A DNA stretch of 64,000 nt from JADJOY01 sp016713535 [NCBI: Deltaproteobacteria bacterium] (lineage in GTDB: Bacteria; JADJOY01): contig JADJOY010000003.1 of NCBI GenBank assembly GCA_016713535.1, forward strand, positions 310,001 to 374,000, in the 5' to 3' direction. The translations under genes were made by a program, and so were the position numbers. Under the pieces are notes generated by a model. The model searched no databases. It was not told where the DNA came from and was given only the letters and a program-made list of their open reading frames with translations. Below, piece by piece: positions 1 to 7,671 of the stretch (the first letter of the stretch is position 1; every line of letters begins with the position of its first letter).

Positions 1-7
1 TCGGCGC

Positions 8-460
8 TCACTCGCTGGCGCGCTTCGAGATCAGGGTGATCCGCGACGTGTAGACCGGCTTGCCCTGCTGGTCGCTGGCCTCGGCCTCCATCACCACGAA
101 GTCGAGGGTGCCGCTGCGGCCGGTCTTCTCCCACATGTCGGCGATCCGGCCCTTCATGGTCAGCTCGACGCCCGTCACGATCGGCTGGAAGTAGAGGAAC
201 TCCTGCTCGCCGTGGACGATCGACGGCAGGTTGAGCTCGAGCTCGAAGAAGAGCTCGGGGTTCATCGACTCGGCCATGAACGCGATGGGGTAGGTGGGTG
301 GCGCCAGCACGTTGGCGTAGCCGGCGGCGCGCGCCGCGGCCTCGTCGTGATAGAGCGGGTCGAGCTCGCCGACCACCTTCGCGAACGCCTTGTTCGACTC
401 CGGGTTGATGGTGACGGTGGTGGCTTCGGTTTCCTTACCAATCAGCTCGCGTTTCGGCAT
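8..460 (-). CDS. MaoC-like / FAS1-type dehydratase domain protein
   Basis: A 150-residue protein with the look of the N-terminal hot-dog domain of MaoC-type hydratases: the run TINPESNKAFAKVVGELDPLYHDEAAARAAGY is followed by VLAPPTYPIAF. Family members hydrate or dehydrate enoyl/3-hydroxyacyl-CoA thioesters, alone or paired with a second hot-dog half. The catalytic D-x(4)-H of full MaoC domains is not obvious, so this may be one half of a heteromeric hydratase whose partner lies beyond the window. It is the last visible gene of the minus-strand CoA operon, 114 nt after the SDR gene. The ATG follows a GAGGA about 10 nt upstream. The family call is fairly sure; the substrate is unknown. Confidence 0.75.
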   Translation of the reverse strand: MPKRELIGKETEATTVTINPESNKAFAKVVGELDPLYHDEAAARAAGYANVLAPPTYPIAFMAESMNPELFFELELNLPSIVHGEQEFLYFQPIVTGVELTMKGRIADMWEKTGRSGTLDFVVMEAEASDQQGKPVYTSRITLISKRASE

Positions 461-486
461 GGTCGAGTCGTCCTCGCATCGTCCTT

Positions 487-545
487 CGTAGCGCGGGGGC
501 TCGTCCCCCGCTTCCCGCTGGCGGGGGACGAGCCCCCGCGCTACG
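487..545. repeat. Perfect 25-bp inverted repeat (REP-like)
   Basis: Arms 487-511 and 521-545 are exact reverse complements, separated by 9 nt. Each arm also folds on itself (gcggggg / cccccgc), so the element could form a cruciform or a long RNA hairpin. It sits between the SDR stop and the MaoC-like start inside the operon. The arms begin CGTAGCGCGGGGG, matching the head shared by other palindromes in this window. It may act as a transcript-stability or attenuation element. Confidence 0.85.
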
Positions 546-574
546 GCTTGCTGTGGATTCGGATCTGCCGCGAC

Positions 575-1438
575 TCAGAAGAGCTCCCCGATCCGTCCCG
601 CGATCTCGGCGGGCGACCAGCGGCCGTCCTTGTTGATCGCCCTGGGGTTGCTCCACGTCAGGTAGCGGTCGAGGTCGCCGCCGCGGATGCCGAACACCTC
701 GCCCGAGATCTCGTTCGAGAGATCGGAGGCGAGATAGACGGCGAGTGGTGCCACGTTGGCGGGCGCCATGATGTCGAAGCCGCCGTCATCGGACTCGAAG
801 TTGCCGAAGGTCGCCTCGGTGATCCGCGTCCGCGCGAGCGGAGCGATCGCGTTGACCTTGACGTTGTAGCTCTCGAGGTCCATCGCCCACACCCGCGTGA
901 TCATCGCGATCCCGGCCTTGGCGGCCGCGTAGCTGGTCTGGCCGCGGTTGCCGATCAGGCCCGCGCCGCTCGTGGTGTTCACGATGTGGCGCGCCTCGGT
1001 GTGGCCCTTCTTGAACTCGTCGCGCCAGTAGTTGCTCGCCCAGCGCGCGCAGTTGAAGTGCCCCTTGAGGTGGACCGCCACGACCGAGTCGAACTCGTCC
1101 TCGGTCATGTTGTAGATCATGCGGTCGCGCACGATGCCGGCGTTGTTGACGAGCGCGTCGACCCGCCCGAACTCGCTGACCGCCGCGTCGATGATGCGCT
1201 TGGCGCCGTCGAACGAGGTGACGTTTTCGGCGTTGGCGACCGCCTGACCGCCGCGCGAGCGGATCAGCTCGACCACCTCCTCGGCCGGTGTCGTGTCGCC
1301 GCCGCTGCCGTCCATGCCGCCGCCGAAGTCGTTGACCACGACCTTGGCGCCCTCGGCTGCGAGCAGCAGGGACTCCTCGCGCCCGATCCCCCGGCCACCG
1401 CCCGTGACGATGGCCACCTTTCCGTCCATGCAGCCCAC
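575..1438 (-). CDS. Short-chain dehydrogenase/reductase (3-hydroxyacyl-CoA dehydrogenase-like)
   Basis: A 287-residue classical SDR. The cofactor motif TGGGRGIG is at residues 12-19 and NNAG at 98-101. The catalytic set is S157, Y170 and K174 (YAAAK). The insert after beta-2 (NDFGGGMDGSGGD) resembles the dehydrogenase part of peroxisomal multifunctional enzyme 2 / 17-beta-HSD4-like enzymes, which oxidise 3-hydroxyacyl-CoA with NAD. That fits the neighbouring acyl-CoA dehydrogenases and hydratases. The start is GTG at 1438 with GGAGGGG only about 4 nt upstream; the internal ATG at residue 4 (MDGKVAIVTG) is an equally good alternative by homology. The fold is sure; the substrate is inferred from context. 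Confidence 0.88.
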   Translation of the reverse strand: MGCMDGKVAIVTGGGRGIGREESLLLAAEGAKVVVNDFGGGMDGSGGDTTPAEEVVELIRSRGGQAVANAENVTSFDGAKRIIDAAVSEFGRVDALVNNAGIVRDRMIYNMTEDEFDSVVAVHLKGHFNCARWASNYWRDEFKKGHTEARHIVNTTSGAGLIGNRGQTSYAAAKAGIAMITRVWAMDLESYNVKVNAIAPLARTRITEATFGNFESDDGGFDIMAPANVAPLAVYLASDLSNEISGEVFGIRGGDLDRYLTWSNPRAINKDGRWSPAEIAGRIGELF

Positions 1439-1461
1439 GTGTCCCCTCCGATGTCGATCCT

Positions 1462-1490
1462 CGCCGGGGGGTGGAACCCCCGGCGCTACG
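1462..1490. repeat. GC-rich hairpin with CGTAG head
   Basis: A 9-bp stem, 1462-1470 (cgccggggg) with 1477-1485 (cccccggcg), around the loop gtggaa. It is followed by ctacg, so on the minus strand it starts CGTAGCGC like the other palindromes. It lies between the acyl-CoA dehydrogenase stop and the SDR start. There is no U-run, so it is not a canonical terminator. Confidence 0.75.
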
Positions 1491-1538
1491 AGTCCTGGTA
1501 CGCGGCGGCGTCGCGATGGTGCCGCGGCCGGGTTCGGC

Positions 1539-2690
1539 TCACACCAACCCGAGCGCCGTGGCGATGATCATGCGCTGGATGTTGTTGGTGCCCATGCCGA
1601 TCGGGCCGAGCAGCGCCATGCGCGTCCAGCGCTGCAGGTCGGACTCCATGAGGTAGCTCTGGCCGCCCACCACCTGCATCGCCGACTGGGTCACGCGCGC
1701 CGCCATCTCGGTGCAGAACACCTTGGCGATCGAGCCGTCCATCGACATCCGGTCGCCCGAGGCCGCCTTCCACGCCGCCTTGTAGACCAGGTTGCGTCCC
1801 GCCTCGATGTCGATCGCCATGTTCACGAGCTGCCACTGGATGGCCTGGAACTTGGAGATCACGCGGCCGAACTGCTCGCGCACCTTGGCGTGCTCGAGGG
1901 CCTGCTCGTAGGCCTTCTGCGCCAGCGCCACGTGCGACGCCGCGACCATGATCCGCTCCATGTCGAGGCTCGACATCATCTGGTACCAGCCGCGGTCGAG
2001 GGCCTCGGGGCCGCCGATGATCATCTCCTTCGGCACGCGCACGTTCTCGTAGGTGATCTCGCACAGGCTCATGCATCGCGAGCCGAGCTTGGCCACCTTG
2101 CGGATCGACACCCCCGGCGCCTTGCGGTCCACCATGAAGATGGTGATGCCGTTGTAGCGGTCCGAGTCGGTGCGGGTGCACGTCATGATGTAGTCGGCGA
2201 CGTCGGCGCCCGAGATGTAGTGCTTGTAGCCGTTGATCACGAAGTGGTCGGGCCCGTCGGCGACACCCTTGGTGACGATCGCCGCCGCGTCCGAGCCCGC
2301 GCCCGGCTCGGTGAGCGCGAAGCAGCCCTTGAGCTTCCCGGCGATGATCTGCGGCAGGTACTTCTTCTTCTGCTCCTCGCTGCCGTTGAGCAGGATCATC
2401 TGTCCTGCGAAGAACACCGGCAGCAGGTAACACGCCGCCGCCGCCTCGCTGCCATAGGCGAGCTCCTCGACGGTGAGCGCGAAGTCGATGGCGTTGCCGC
2501 CGGTGCCGCCGTACTCCTCGGGGAAGCACACGCCGTAGATGCCGGTGCCCGCGAGCTTCGGCATCAGCTCCTCGGGGAAGCGCTCGTTCTCCTCGATCTC
2601 GCGGTCCAGCTCGGGGGAGGTCTCGCGCTTCACGAAGGCGCGGATCATCTGCCGGTAGGCTTCCTGCTCGGGCGTGAAATTGAAGTCCAT
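1539..2690 (-). CDS. Acyl-CoA dehydrogenase (IVD-type base position)
   Basis: A 383-residue flavoprotein of the acyl-CoA dehydrogenase family, predicted to make the alpha-beta double bond of an acyl-CoA and pass electrons to ETF. The FAD/substrate signature ALTEPGAGSD is at 125-134 and the C-terminal FAD-binding helix region at about 340-383. The position that carries the catalytic Glu in medium-chain enzymes is Met here (PIGMGTNNIQR). E245 in SLDMER matches the alternative base position of isovaleryl-CoA dehydrogenases. The gene follows the DUF35 gene by 13 nt and has a strong AAGGAGAG ribosome site. Branched or cyclic acyl-CoA use is inferred, not shown. Confidence 0.92.
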   Translation of the reverse strand: MDFNFTPEQEAYRQMIRAFVKRETSPELDREIEENERFPEELMPKLAGTGIYGVCFPEEYGGTGGNAIDFALTVEELAYGSEAAAACYLLPVFFAGQMILLNGSEEQKKKYLPQIIAGKLKGCFALTEPGAGSDAAAIVTKGVADGPDHFVINGYKHYISGADVADYIMTCTRTDSDRYNGITIFMVDRKAPGVSIRKVAKLGSRCMSLCEITYENVRVPKEMIIGGPEALDRGWYQMMSSLDMERIMVAASHVALAQKAYEQALEHAKVREQFGRVISKFQAIQWQLVNMAIDIEAGRNLVYKAAWKAASGDRMSMDGSIAKVFCTEMAARVTQSAMQVVGGQSYLMESDLQRWTRMALLGPIGMGTNNIQRMIIATALGLV

Positions 2691-2703
2691 GCGCTCACTC
2701 TCC

Positions 2704-3123
2704 TTACGTACCCGTCGCCGCCTTGAACATGGGCAGGGTGATCTGGTCGTTGATCTTCTGGTACGTGACCTCGACCGGCAGGCCGACCGACACGGCCGAG
2801 AGGTCGGTCTCGGGGACGAGCCGCCCGTGCATCCGCGGTCCCTCGTCGAGCTCGACGATCACCACGTTGTAGGGCGCGTCCTCGAGGAACGCCGGGTGCT
2901 GCGGGCGGTGCACGACGATCCACGAGAACACCCGCCCGCGCCCGCTCACCGGCTGGAAGCTCACCTCGCTCGACAGGCACTTGGGGCAGATCTTGGCGGG
3001 CGGCAGGAAGCGGTGCGCGCAGCTCGCGCAGGTCGAGACCACGAGCTTTCCTTCACGGGTGGCGTCCCAGTAGCCCTCGGTGTCCTCGGTGGGCGAGGGA
3101 AGCGGCTTGTCGATGGTGAACAT
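2704..3123 (-). CDS. DUF35 OB-fold protein with zinc ribbon
   Basis: A 139-residue protein with a rubredoxin-like zinc ribbon (C32, C35, C46, C49) followed by an OB-fold acyl-CoA binding domain (about 55-135). Such proteins partner thiolases or aldolases of the SCP-x/Ltp type, and in some systems acyl-CoA hydratases such as ChsH1-ChsH2 in steroid side-chain breakdown. Here it lies just downstream of the thiolase-like gene, which supports a functional pair. The start is ATG at 3123 (MFTIDKP); the frame stays open further upstream, but a GAGG box 7 nt before this ATG and family length favour it. Role confidence is moderate. Confidence 0.85.
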   Translation of the reverse strand: MFTIDKPLPSPTEDTEGYWDATREGKLVVSTCASCAHRFLPPAKICPKCLSSEVSFQPVSGRGRVFSWIVVHRPQHPAFLEDAPYNVVIVELDEGPRMHGRLVPETDLSAVSVGLPVEVTYQKINDQITLPMFKAATGT

Positions 3124-3157
3124 GGTCAGGTCCTCGGGGCGAGCTGTGCTGGGCGTG

Positions 3158-3276
3158 GGCGGGGACCGGCGCCGCCCAACCGGGGGACGAATGGCGGTTG
3201 CTGGCGGGGACCGGCGCCGCCCAACCGGGGGACGTGCGACGGCGGCACCGTAGGGGCGGGCCCCGTGCCCGCCCGC
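3158..3276. repeat. 32-bp direct repeat pair plus a CGTAG palindrome
   Basis: Two identical 32-nt copies (3158-3189 and 3203-3234) are separated by 13 nt. They are followed at 3249-3276 by a palindrome beginning CGTAGGGGCGGG. They fill most of the 185-nt gap between the thiolase-like gene and the DUF35 gene, so any coupled transcript carries them. No promoter is evident. Confidence 0.8.
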
Positions 3277-3308
3277 AGCGTCGCTTCCGAGTGTGCCGAC
3301 GCCGACAT

Positions 3309-4478
3309 TCAGCGATCCTGCGTGAGGACGAGGGTGGTGTAGCTGAGCGTCGGCGGCGCCTCGTGGGGGGCCCCGCCGAAGCCCGTGACGAACACCACCT
3401 CGGCGTCCTGGACCTGGCGCTCGCCGGCGCTGCGGCGGATCTGGCGCATCCCCTCGGTGATGTGGCCGACGCCGAACAGGTGGCCCTCCGAGAGCAGCCC
3501 GCCGTGGGTGTTGGTCGGCAGCTCGCCGCCGAGCCGCAACGCGCCGGTCGCGACCCAGGGGCCGACCTCGCCGTGCTTGGCGAAGCCGAACGCCTCGAGC
3601 TCGTGCATCACGAGCGGCGTGAAGCCGTCGTAGAGGAGCGCCACGTCGACGTCGTGCGGCAGCACTCCCGCCATGCCGAACGCGGCCCGCGCGGCGCCGG
3701 CGCCCGACGGCGCCTGGTTGCGCTGCGGGGCGGGGAAGATCATCTCCGCGCCGTGCTCCTGGCCCGCGCCGGCGATCACCACGGCCGGCTGCTTCAGGTC
3801 GCGGGCGCGCTCGAGGCTGGTCACGATCACGGCGCCGCCGCCGTCGGTGACCAGGCAGCAGTCGAGCAAGCGCAGCGGCTCGACGATGTAGGGCGAGCGC
3901 TGGTGGTCCTCGACCGTGAAGGGCTCGCGCTTCTGCGCCGAGGGGTTCCGCGACGCGTGCTCGCGGAACGCCGAGGCGATCTCGCCGTATTGCGGGCCGG
4001 TGTAGCCGTAGAGGTGCATCTGGCGGCGCGCGACGTGGCCCATGAAGGTGATCGCGCCGATGTCGCCGTAGGGGATCGCGAACTGGCTGCCGAAGAGCTG
4101 CGGCATGATCCCCTGCGGGTTGTTCTGCATGCCGAAGCAGCAGATCACCGCGTTCGCCATCCCCGCTTCGATGTAGAGCGCCGCGGTCTGGATCATGCCG
4201 ATCGGGGTCGCGCCGCCCATGTCCATGGTGCACGCCAGCCGCGGCTCGAGGCCGAGGTGCGCGGCGATGCGCGTGGCCCAGCCGTGCTGCTCGCCCATGA
4301 TCGCCGGCATCGACACCAGGCAGCCGTCGATCTCGTCGCGCGGGATGCCGCAGTCCTCGATGGCGTTCTTGCACGCCTCGAGGGTGAAGCCGAGGCAGCT
4401 CGTGCCCCACACCTTGCCGAAGCGCGAGAGGCCGACGCCGGCCAAGGCGTGGGTGCCTTTCAGGGGATGTCTGCTCAC
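3309..4478 (-). CDS. Thiolase-like (SCP-x / lipid-transfer type) protein
   Basis: A 389-residue thiolase-fold protein. Recognisable pieces are the mid-domain DGGGAV at 212-217, YDGF at 283-286, and the C-terminal NTHGG (H325) of the thiolase catalytic histidine loop. The canonical nucleophile motif (CASG type) is replaced by ACTMDMGGATP, with C83 not in register, and the C-terminal CxG is GFGG. This resembles the SCP-x/Ltp branch, some members of which work as retro-aldolases with a DUF35 partner. The GTG start at 4478 overlaps the ligase stop by 4 nt (GTGA). Fold sure; whether it does thiolysis or aldol cleavage is open. Confidence 0.85.
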   Translation of the reverse strand: MSRHPLKGTHALAGVGLSRFGKVWGTSCLGFTLEACKNAIEDCGIPRDEIDGCLVSMPAIMGEQHGWATRIAAHLGLEPRLACTMDMGGATPIGMIQTAALYIEAGMANAVICCFGMQNNPQGIMPQLFGSQFAIPYGDIGAITFMGHVARRQMHLYGYTGPQYGEIASAFREHASRNPSAQKREPFTVEDHQRSPYIVEPLRLLDCCLVTDGGGAVIVTSLERARDLKQPAVVIAGAGQEHGAEMIFPAPQRNQAPSGAGAARAAFGMAGVLPHDVDVALLYDGFTPLVMHELEAFGFAKHGEVGPWVATGALRLGGELPTNTHGGLLSEGHLFGVGHITEGMRQIRRSAGERQVQDAEVVFVTGFGGAPHEAPPTLSYTTLVLTQDR

Positions 4479-6244
4479 GGTGTCGGCTCCCGGTGCTTGG
4501 AGGGCGCGCGGTCCCTCGCGCGCCGGGGTTTGCTCGACGCGACGCGGTCGCCACGTGACTCGGCCACCACGCCCATCTCCAGCAACTGGTTCTTGACGTG
4601 CCTTCGCAGCGGCTTCATCGCGAAGTTCTCGGGGATCGCGTCGACTGCCACGATGCGGCGCGGGCGGCGATATGCGGCGATCTTGCCGTCGGTCCAGGCG
4701 AGCAGCTCGTCCTCGGTGACCGTGGCTCCCGAGCGCAGGACCACCGCGGCCACCGGCAGCTCGCCCTTGGTGGGATGCGGCATCCCCACGACCACGCACC
4801 GCTCGACGTCGGGGTGGGCCGCGACCTCGCGCTCGACCTCCGCGGGGAACACGCTGTACCCGCCGACCTTGATCATGTCCTTCTCGCGCGCCACGAAGTG
4901 GTTGCGGAAGCGCGCGCCGCGCTTCAGGAGATCGCCGGTGCGGAACCAGCCGTCGGGGGTGATCGCCGCGGCGGTGCCCTCCGGGTCGTTCCAGTAGCCC
5001 TTCATGAGCCCGCGCGTCTTGAGCCAGAGCTCGCCGACCTCGCCCGGCCCCACGTCCTGGCCGTCCGCGCCGACCAGCCGCCACTTCACACCCGGCAGGA
5101 AGAAGCCGACGCAGGCGTCGCCACCGGCGAGGTAGGGCGTGATCGAGATCGACACCTGCCCGGCGGTCTCGGCGAGCCCGTAGCCGGTGATGAACGCCGA
5201 GCGGCGGGTGAACGGGCCGACCCGGTGAGCGGTCAGGTCTCGGAACTCCCTCACCAGGTCCTCGGGGAACGCGTCGCCGCCGCCGCCCCACACGCGGATC
5301 GAGGAGAGGTCGCGGGTTCGCGCGCCGGCCTCGAGGAGCATCCGGTACATCGCGGGGATCCCCGCGAACATGGTGCAGCGGTAGCGCTCGATGAAGTCGA
5401 GGATCGCGGTGGGGTCGAAGCGGCCCATCACCAGGCACGGGCGCGCCAGCGCGAGCTGGATGAGCAGGTTCTGGTGGCCGCCGGTGTGGGCGAGCGGCAT
5501 CACCAGGAGAGCCAGGTGCGAGGTGGCGGTGGGCGTCAGCGCCGCGATCCGCGCGTAGCGCAGGAAGCCGCTCATGAGCCCCCGGCTGGTCAGCACCGCG
5601 CCCTTGGGCAGCCCGGTGGTCCCGGCGGTGAAGAAGATCACCGCGGGGTCGTCGGGGGCGACCAGCGCGGGCGGACGGTCTTCGAGCGCCTGGCTCATGA
5701 GCGCGTCGAACGAGTGGACGCCCGGCGGAGTGGCCCGGTTGGTGACCATGATCCAGTGCTCGATCGAGGGCAGCGACGTGGTGTCGCGCAAGGTGCCGTC
5801 GAACACCGTGCGATCGGTCACCATCACGCGCGCGCCGGCGCGCTCGACGAGCTCGCGGATCTCGTCGCGGGTCAGCATGTAGTTGATCGGTACCGGGACC
5901 GCGCCGAGGCGCTGGGCGCCGAACTCGACGATCGCGATCTCGATCCGGTTCGAGGTGGCGAGCGCCACGCGGTCGCCGTGGTGCACGCCGAGCTTCGCCA
6001 GCAGGTCCGCGGCGCGGCGCACGAAGCGGTTCAGGTCGCGATACGAGATCACGCTACCGCGGAACCAGCTCGCCTCGATCGGCCTGTCGAGGAGGAAGGC
6101 GCTGCGCTCCTCGTAGACCTCGGCGAGCGCGTCCGTGAACGTGGCCATCGTGACCGCCGACGCGCCGGTCACGAACGTGCGCCACTTCCGCCACCACGGC
6201 GGCGTGACGCGGATGCCGGTGAGATCGAGCTGGGCGGTCGTCAC
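4475..6244 (-). CDS. AMP-dependent acyl-CoA synthetase/ligase
   Basis: A 589-residue ANL-superfamily ligase that should activate a carboxylic acid with ATP and CoA. Motifs seen are the phosphate-binding loop FFTAGTTGLPKG at about 204-215, the adenylate motif GYGLAET, GWFRTGD, the hinge IKVGGYSVFPAEVE, and a C-terminal K in MKPLRR. About 30 basic residues extend past the usual end. The N-terminal 30 residues before MATFTDALAE may be over-called. The gene overlaps the thiolase-like gene by 4 nt, so the two are probably translationally coupled. Substrate unknown; context suggests the acid released by the upstream aldehyde dehydrogenase. Confidence 0.92.
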   Translation of the reverse strand: MTTAQLDLTGIRVTPPWWRKWRTFVTGASAVTMATFTDALAEVYEERSAFLLDRPIEASWFRGSVISYRDLNRFVRRAADLLAKLGVHHGDRVALATSNRIEIAIVEFGAQRLGAVPVPINYMLTRDEIRELVERAGARVMVTDRTVFDGTLRDTTSLPSIEHWIMVTNRATPPGVHSFDALMSQALEDRPPALVAPDDPAVIFFTAGTTGLPKGAVLTSRGLMSGFLRYARIAALTPTATSHLALLVMPLAHTGGHQNLLIQLALARPCLVMGRFDPTAILDFIERYRCTMFAGIPAMYRMLLEAGARTRDLSSIRVWGGGGDAFPEDLVREFRDLTAHRVGPFTRRSAFITGYGLAETAGQVSISITPYLAGGDACVGFFLPGVKWRLVGADGQDVGPGEVGELWLKTRGLMKGYWNDPEGTAAAITPDGWFRTGDLLKRGARFRNHFVAREKDMIKVGGYSVFPAEVEREVAAHPDVERCVVVGMPHPTKGELPVAAVVLRSGATVTEDELLAWTDGKIAAYRRPRRIVAVDAIPENFAMKPLRRHVKNQLLEMGVVAESRGDRVASSKPRRARDRAPSKHREPTP

Positions 6245-6257
6245 GGCCGCCGAACCT

Positions 6258-6471
6258 GCGGGCGGGCACAGGGCCCGCCCCTACGAGGATGGGGCGCCCG
6301 CGTGTCCCCGCCCGGTCCGCGGCGGTGCGCTGCGTAGGGGCGGGGCCTGCCCCCGCCCGCGGTGTTCACCGTAGGGGCGGGGTTCATCCCCGCCCGATCC
6401 ACGACGGCGGGCGGGCCGCGTCGCGATCGACCGGCGGCGAAACGCGTAGGGTCGGGGCCCGTCCCCGCCCG
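6258..6471. repeat. Cluster of four CGTAG-headed palindromes
   Basis: Four related palindromes occupy the 244-nt gap between the acyl-CoA dehydrogenase and the ligase: one inverted at 6258-6285, then 6333-6360, 6370-6396 and 6445-6471. Each begins CGTAGGG on one strand and folds as (g)ggcgggg / ccccgccc. Stem sequences differ slightly while complementarity is kept. The arrangement resembles REP/BIME clusters. No coding potential seen. Confidence 0.88.
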
Positions 6472-6488
6472 TTCGGCGCACGCCGTCG

Positions 6489-7670
6489 TCACAGCCCGAG
6501 CCCCTTCGCGATCAGGCGGCGCTGGATCTCGCTGGTGCCGCCGCCGATCCGGAACACCCGGGCCATCCGGTAGATGCGCTCGATCGGGTGCTCGGCCATG
6601 TAGCCGATGCCGCCCAGGGTCTGCATCACCTGATCGGCGACCTTCCCGAGCACGTCCGCGGCGAAGACCTTCGCCATGGCGAGCTCGGTCATGGCGGTCT
6701 CGCCCTGATCGAGGAGCCACGCCGTGCGATAGGTGAGCCAGCGCGCCGCCTCGATCTGGGTCGCGCAGTCGGCGAGCGGGAACGACACGCCCTGGTTCTT
6801 GCCGATCGGCTTGCCGAACGCCATCCGCGTCTTGGCCCACTCGGTGCCGAAGGCGAGCGCGTAGCGCGCCAGGCCGACCGCCTGGATCGCCATCATGAGG
6901 CGCTCGCCCGAGAGCCACTGCGCGGCGCCCAGGAACCCGAAGCCCTCGTCACCCACCAGATTGCTGGCGGGCACGCGCACGTCCTTGAAGGTGATCTCGG
7001 CCTGGAAGTCGTCGCCGCCCATCGACTTCATGAGCTTGCGCTCGACCCCCGGTGAGTCGGCGTCGACCATGAAGAGCGAGATGCAGCCGAACATCGCGTC
7101 CTCGCCCGGCCCGGGCTTCTTGGTCAGGGCGAAGACCTGGAAGAAATCGGCGTGCATGCCGTTCGAGATGTAGATCTTGGAGCCGTTCAGCACCCAGTCG
7201 TCGCCGTCTCGCACCGCCATCGTCTGGATCGACGAGATGTCCGAGCCGGCGCCCGGCTCGGTGAGCGCGAAGCAGGTGGTCTTGTCACCGGCGACCAGCG
7301 GCTTCAGGAAGCGCTCGCGCTGCTCGTCGTTGCAGAGCATGAGTAACGGCGTGGGTCCGCACGGTGGGTCGCCGATCACGTAGAGGCCGAGGATCACCGA
7401 GCCCGACATGGCGATCTCCTCGCGCAGCGCCGTGGTGGTGACGTAGGGCAGCCCCGCGCCGCCGAGCTCCTTCGGCAGGTGGACCGTGTAGAAGCCGGCT
7501 TCGACGGCCTTCTTGCGGATCCCGGCGCCGATGCGTGCGACCTCGTCCGACATCTTGCCGCCGTCGAGCAGATCCTTGTGCTTCTCCTCGAGCGGCAGCA
7601 CCTCGGTCTTCAGGAACTTGCGCAGCGCCTCGCACAGCAGGCGGGTGTCGTCGTCGAACGCGAAGTCCAT
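6489..7670 (-). CDS. Acyl-CoA dehydrogenase
   Basis: A 393-residue acyl-CoA dehydrogenase. ALTEPGAGSD is at 135-144 and the C-terminal FAD/substrate region is RIGGGTSEIQRRLIAKGLGL. As in the paralogue at 1539-2690, the medium-chain-type catalytic Glu is absent (G in IGGGT), while E256 in LSGERLMM sits where isovaleryl-CoA dehydrogenase carries its base. The protein diverges strongly from the first copy, so the two are not a recent duplication and may act on different substrates or form a heteromer. It starts 1 nt after the enoyl-CoA hydratase stop, indicating one transcript. Confidence 0.93.
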   Translation of the reverse strand: MDFAFDDDTRLLCEALRKFLKTEVLPLEEKHKDLLDGGKMSDEVARIGAGIRKKAVEAGFYTVHLPKELGGAGLPYVTTTALREEIAMSGSVILGLYVIGDPPCGPTPLLMLCNDEQRERFLKPLVAGDKTTCFALTEPGAGSDISSIQTMAVRDGDDWVLNGSKIYISNGMHADFFQVFALTKKPGPGEDAMFGCISLFMVDADSPGVERKLMKSMGGDDFQAEITFKDVRVPASNLVGDEGFGFLGAAQWLSGERLMMAIQAVGLARYALAFGTEWAKTRMAFGKPIGKNQGVSFPLADCATQIEAARWLTYRTAWLLDQGETAMTELAMAKVFAADVLGKVADQVMQTLGGIGYMAEHPIERIYRMARVFRIGGGTSEIQRRLIAKGLGL

Positions 7671-7671
7671 G

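Noticed and set aside
212-1567. Plus-strand open frames of 450-600 codons over the catabolic operon
   Set aside because: Antisense to well-supported enzymes with complete motifs; composition typical of shadow frames.
2704-4554. A single 616-residue protein reading through the thiolase region into DUF35
   Set aside because: Only the last 139 residues match a family; the rest is the thiolase gene in a wrong frame.
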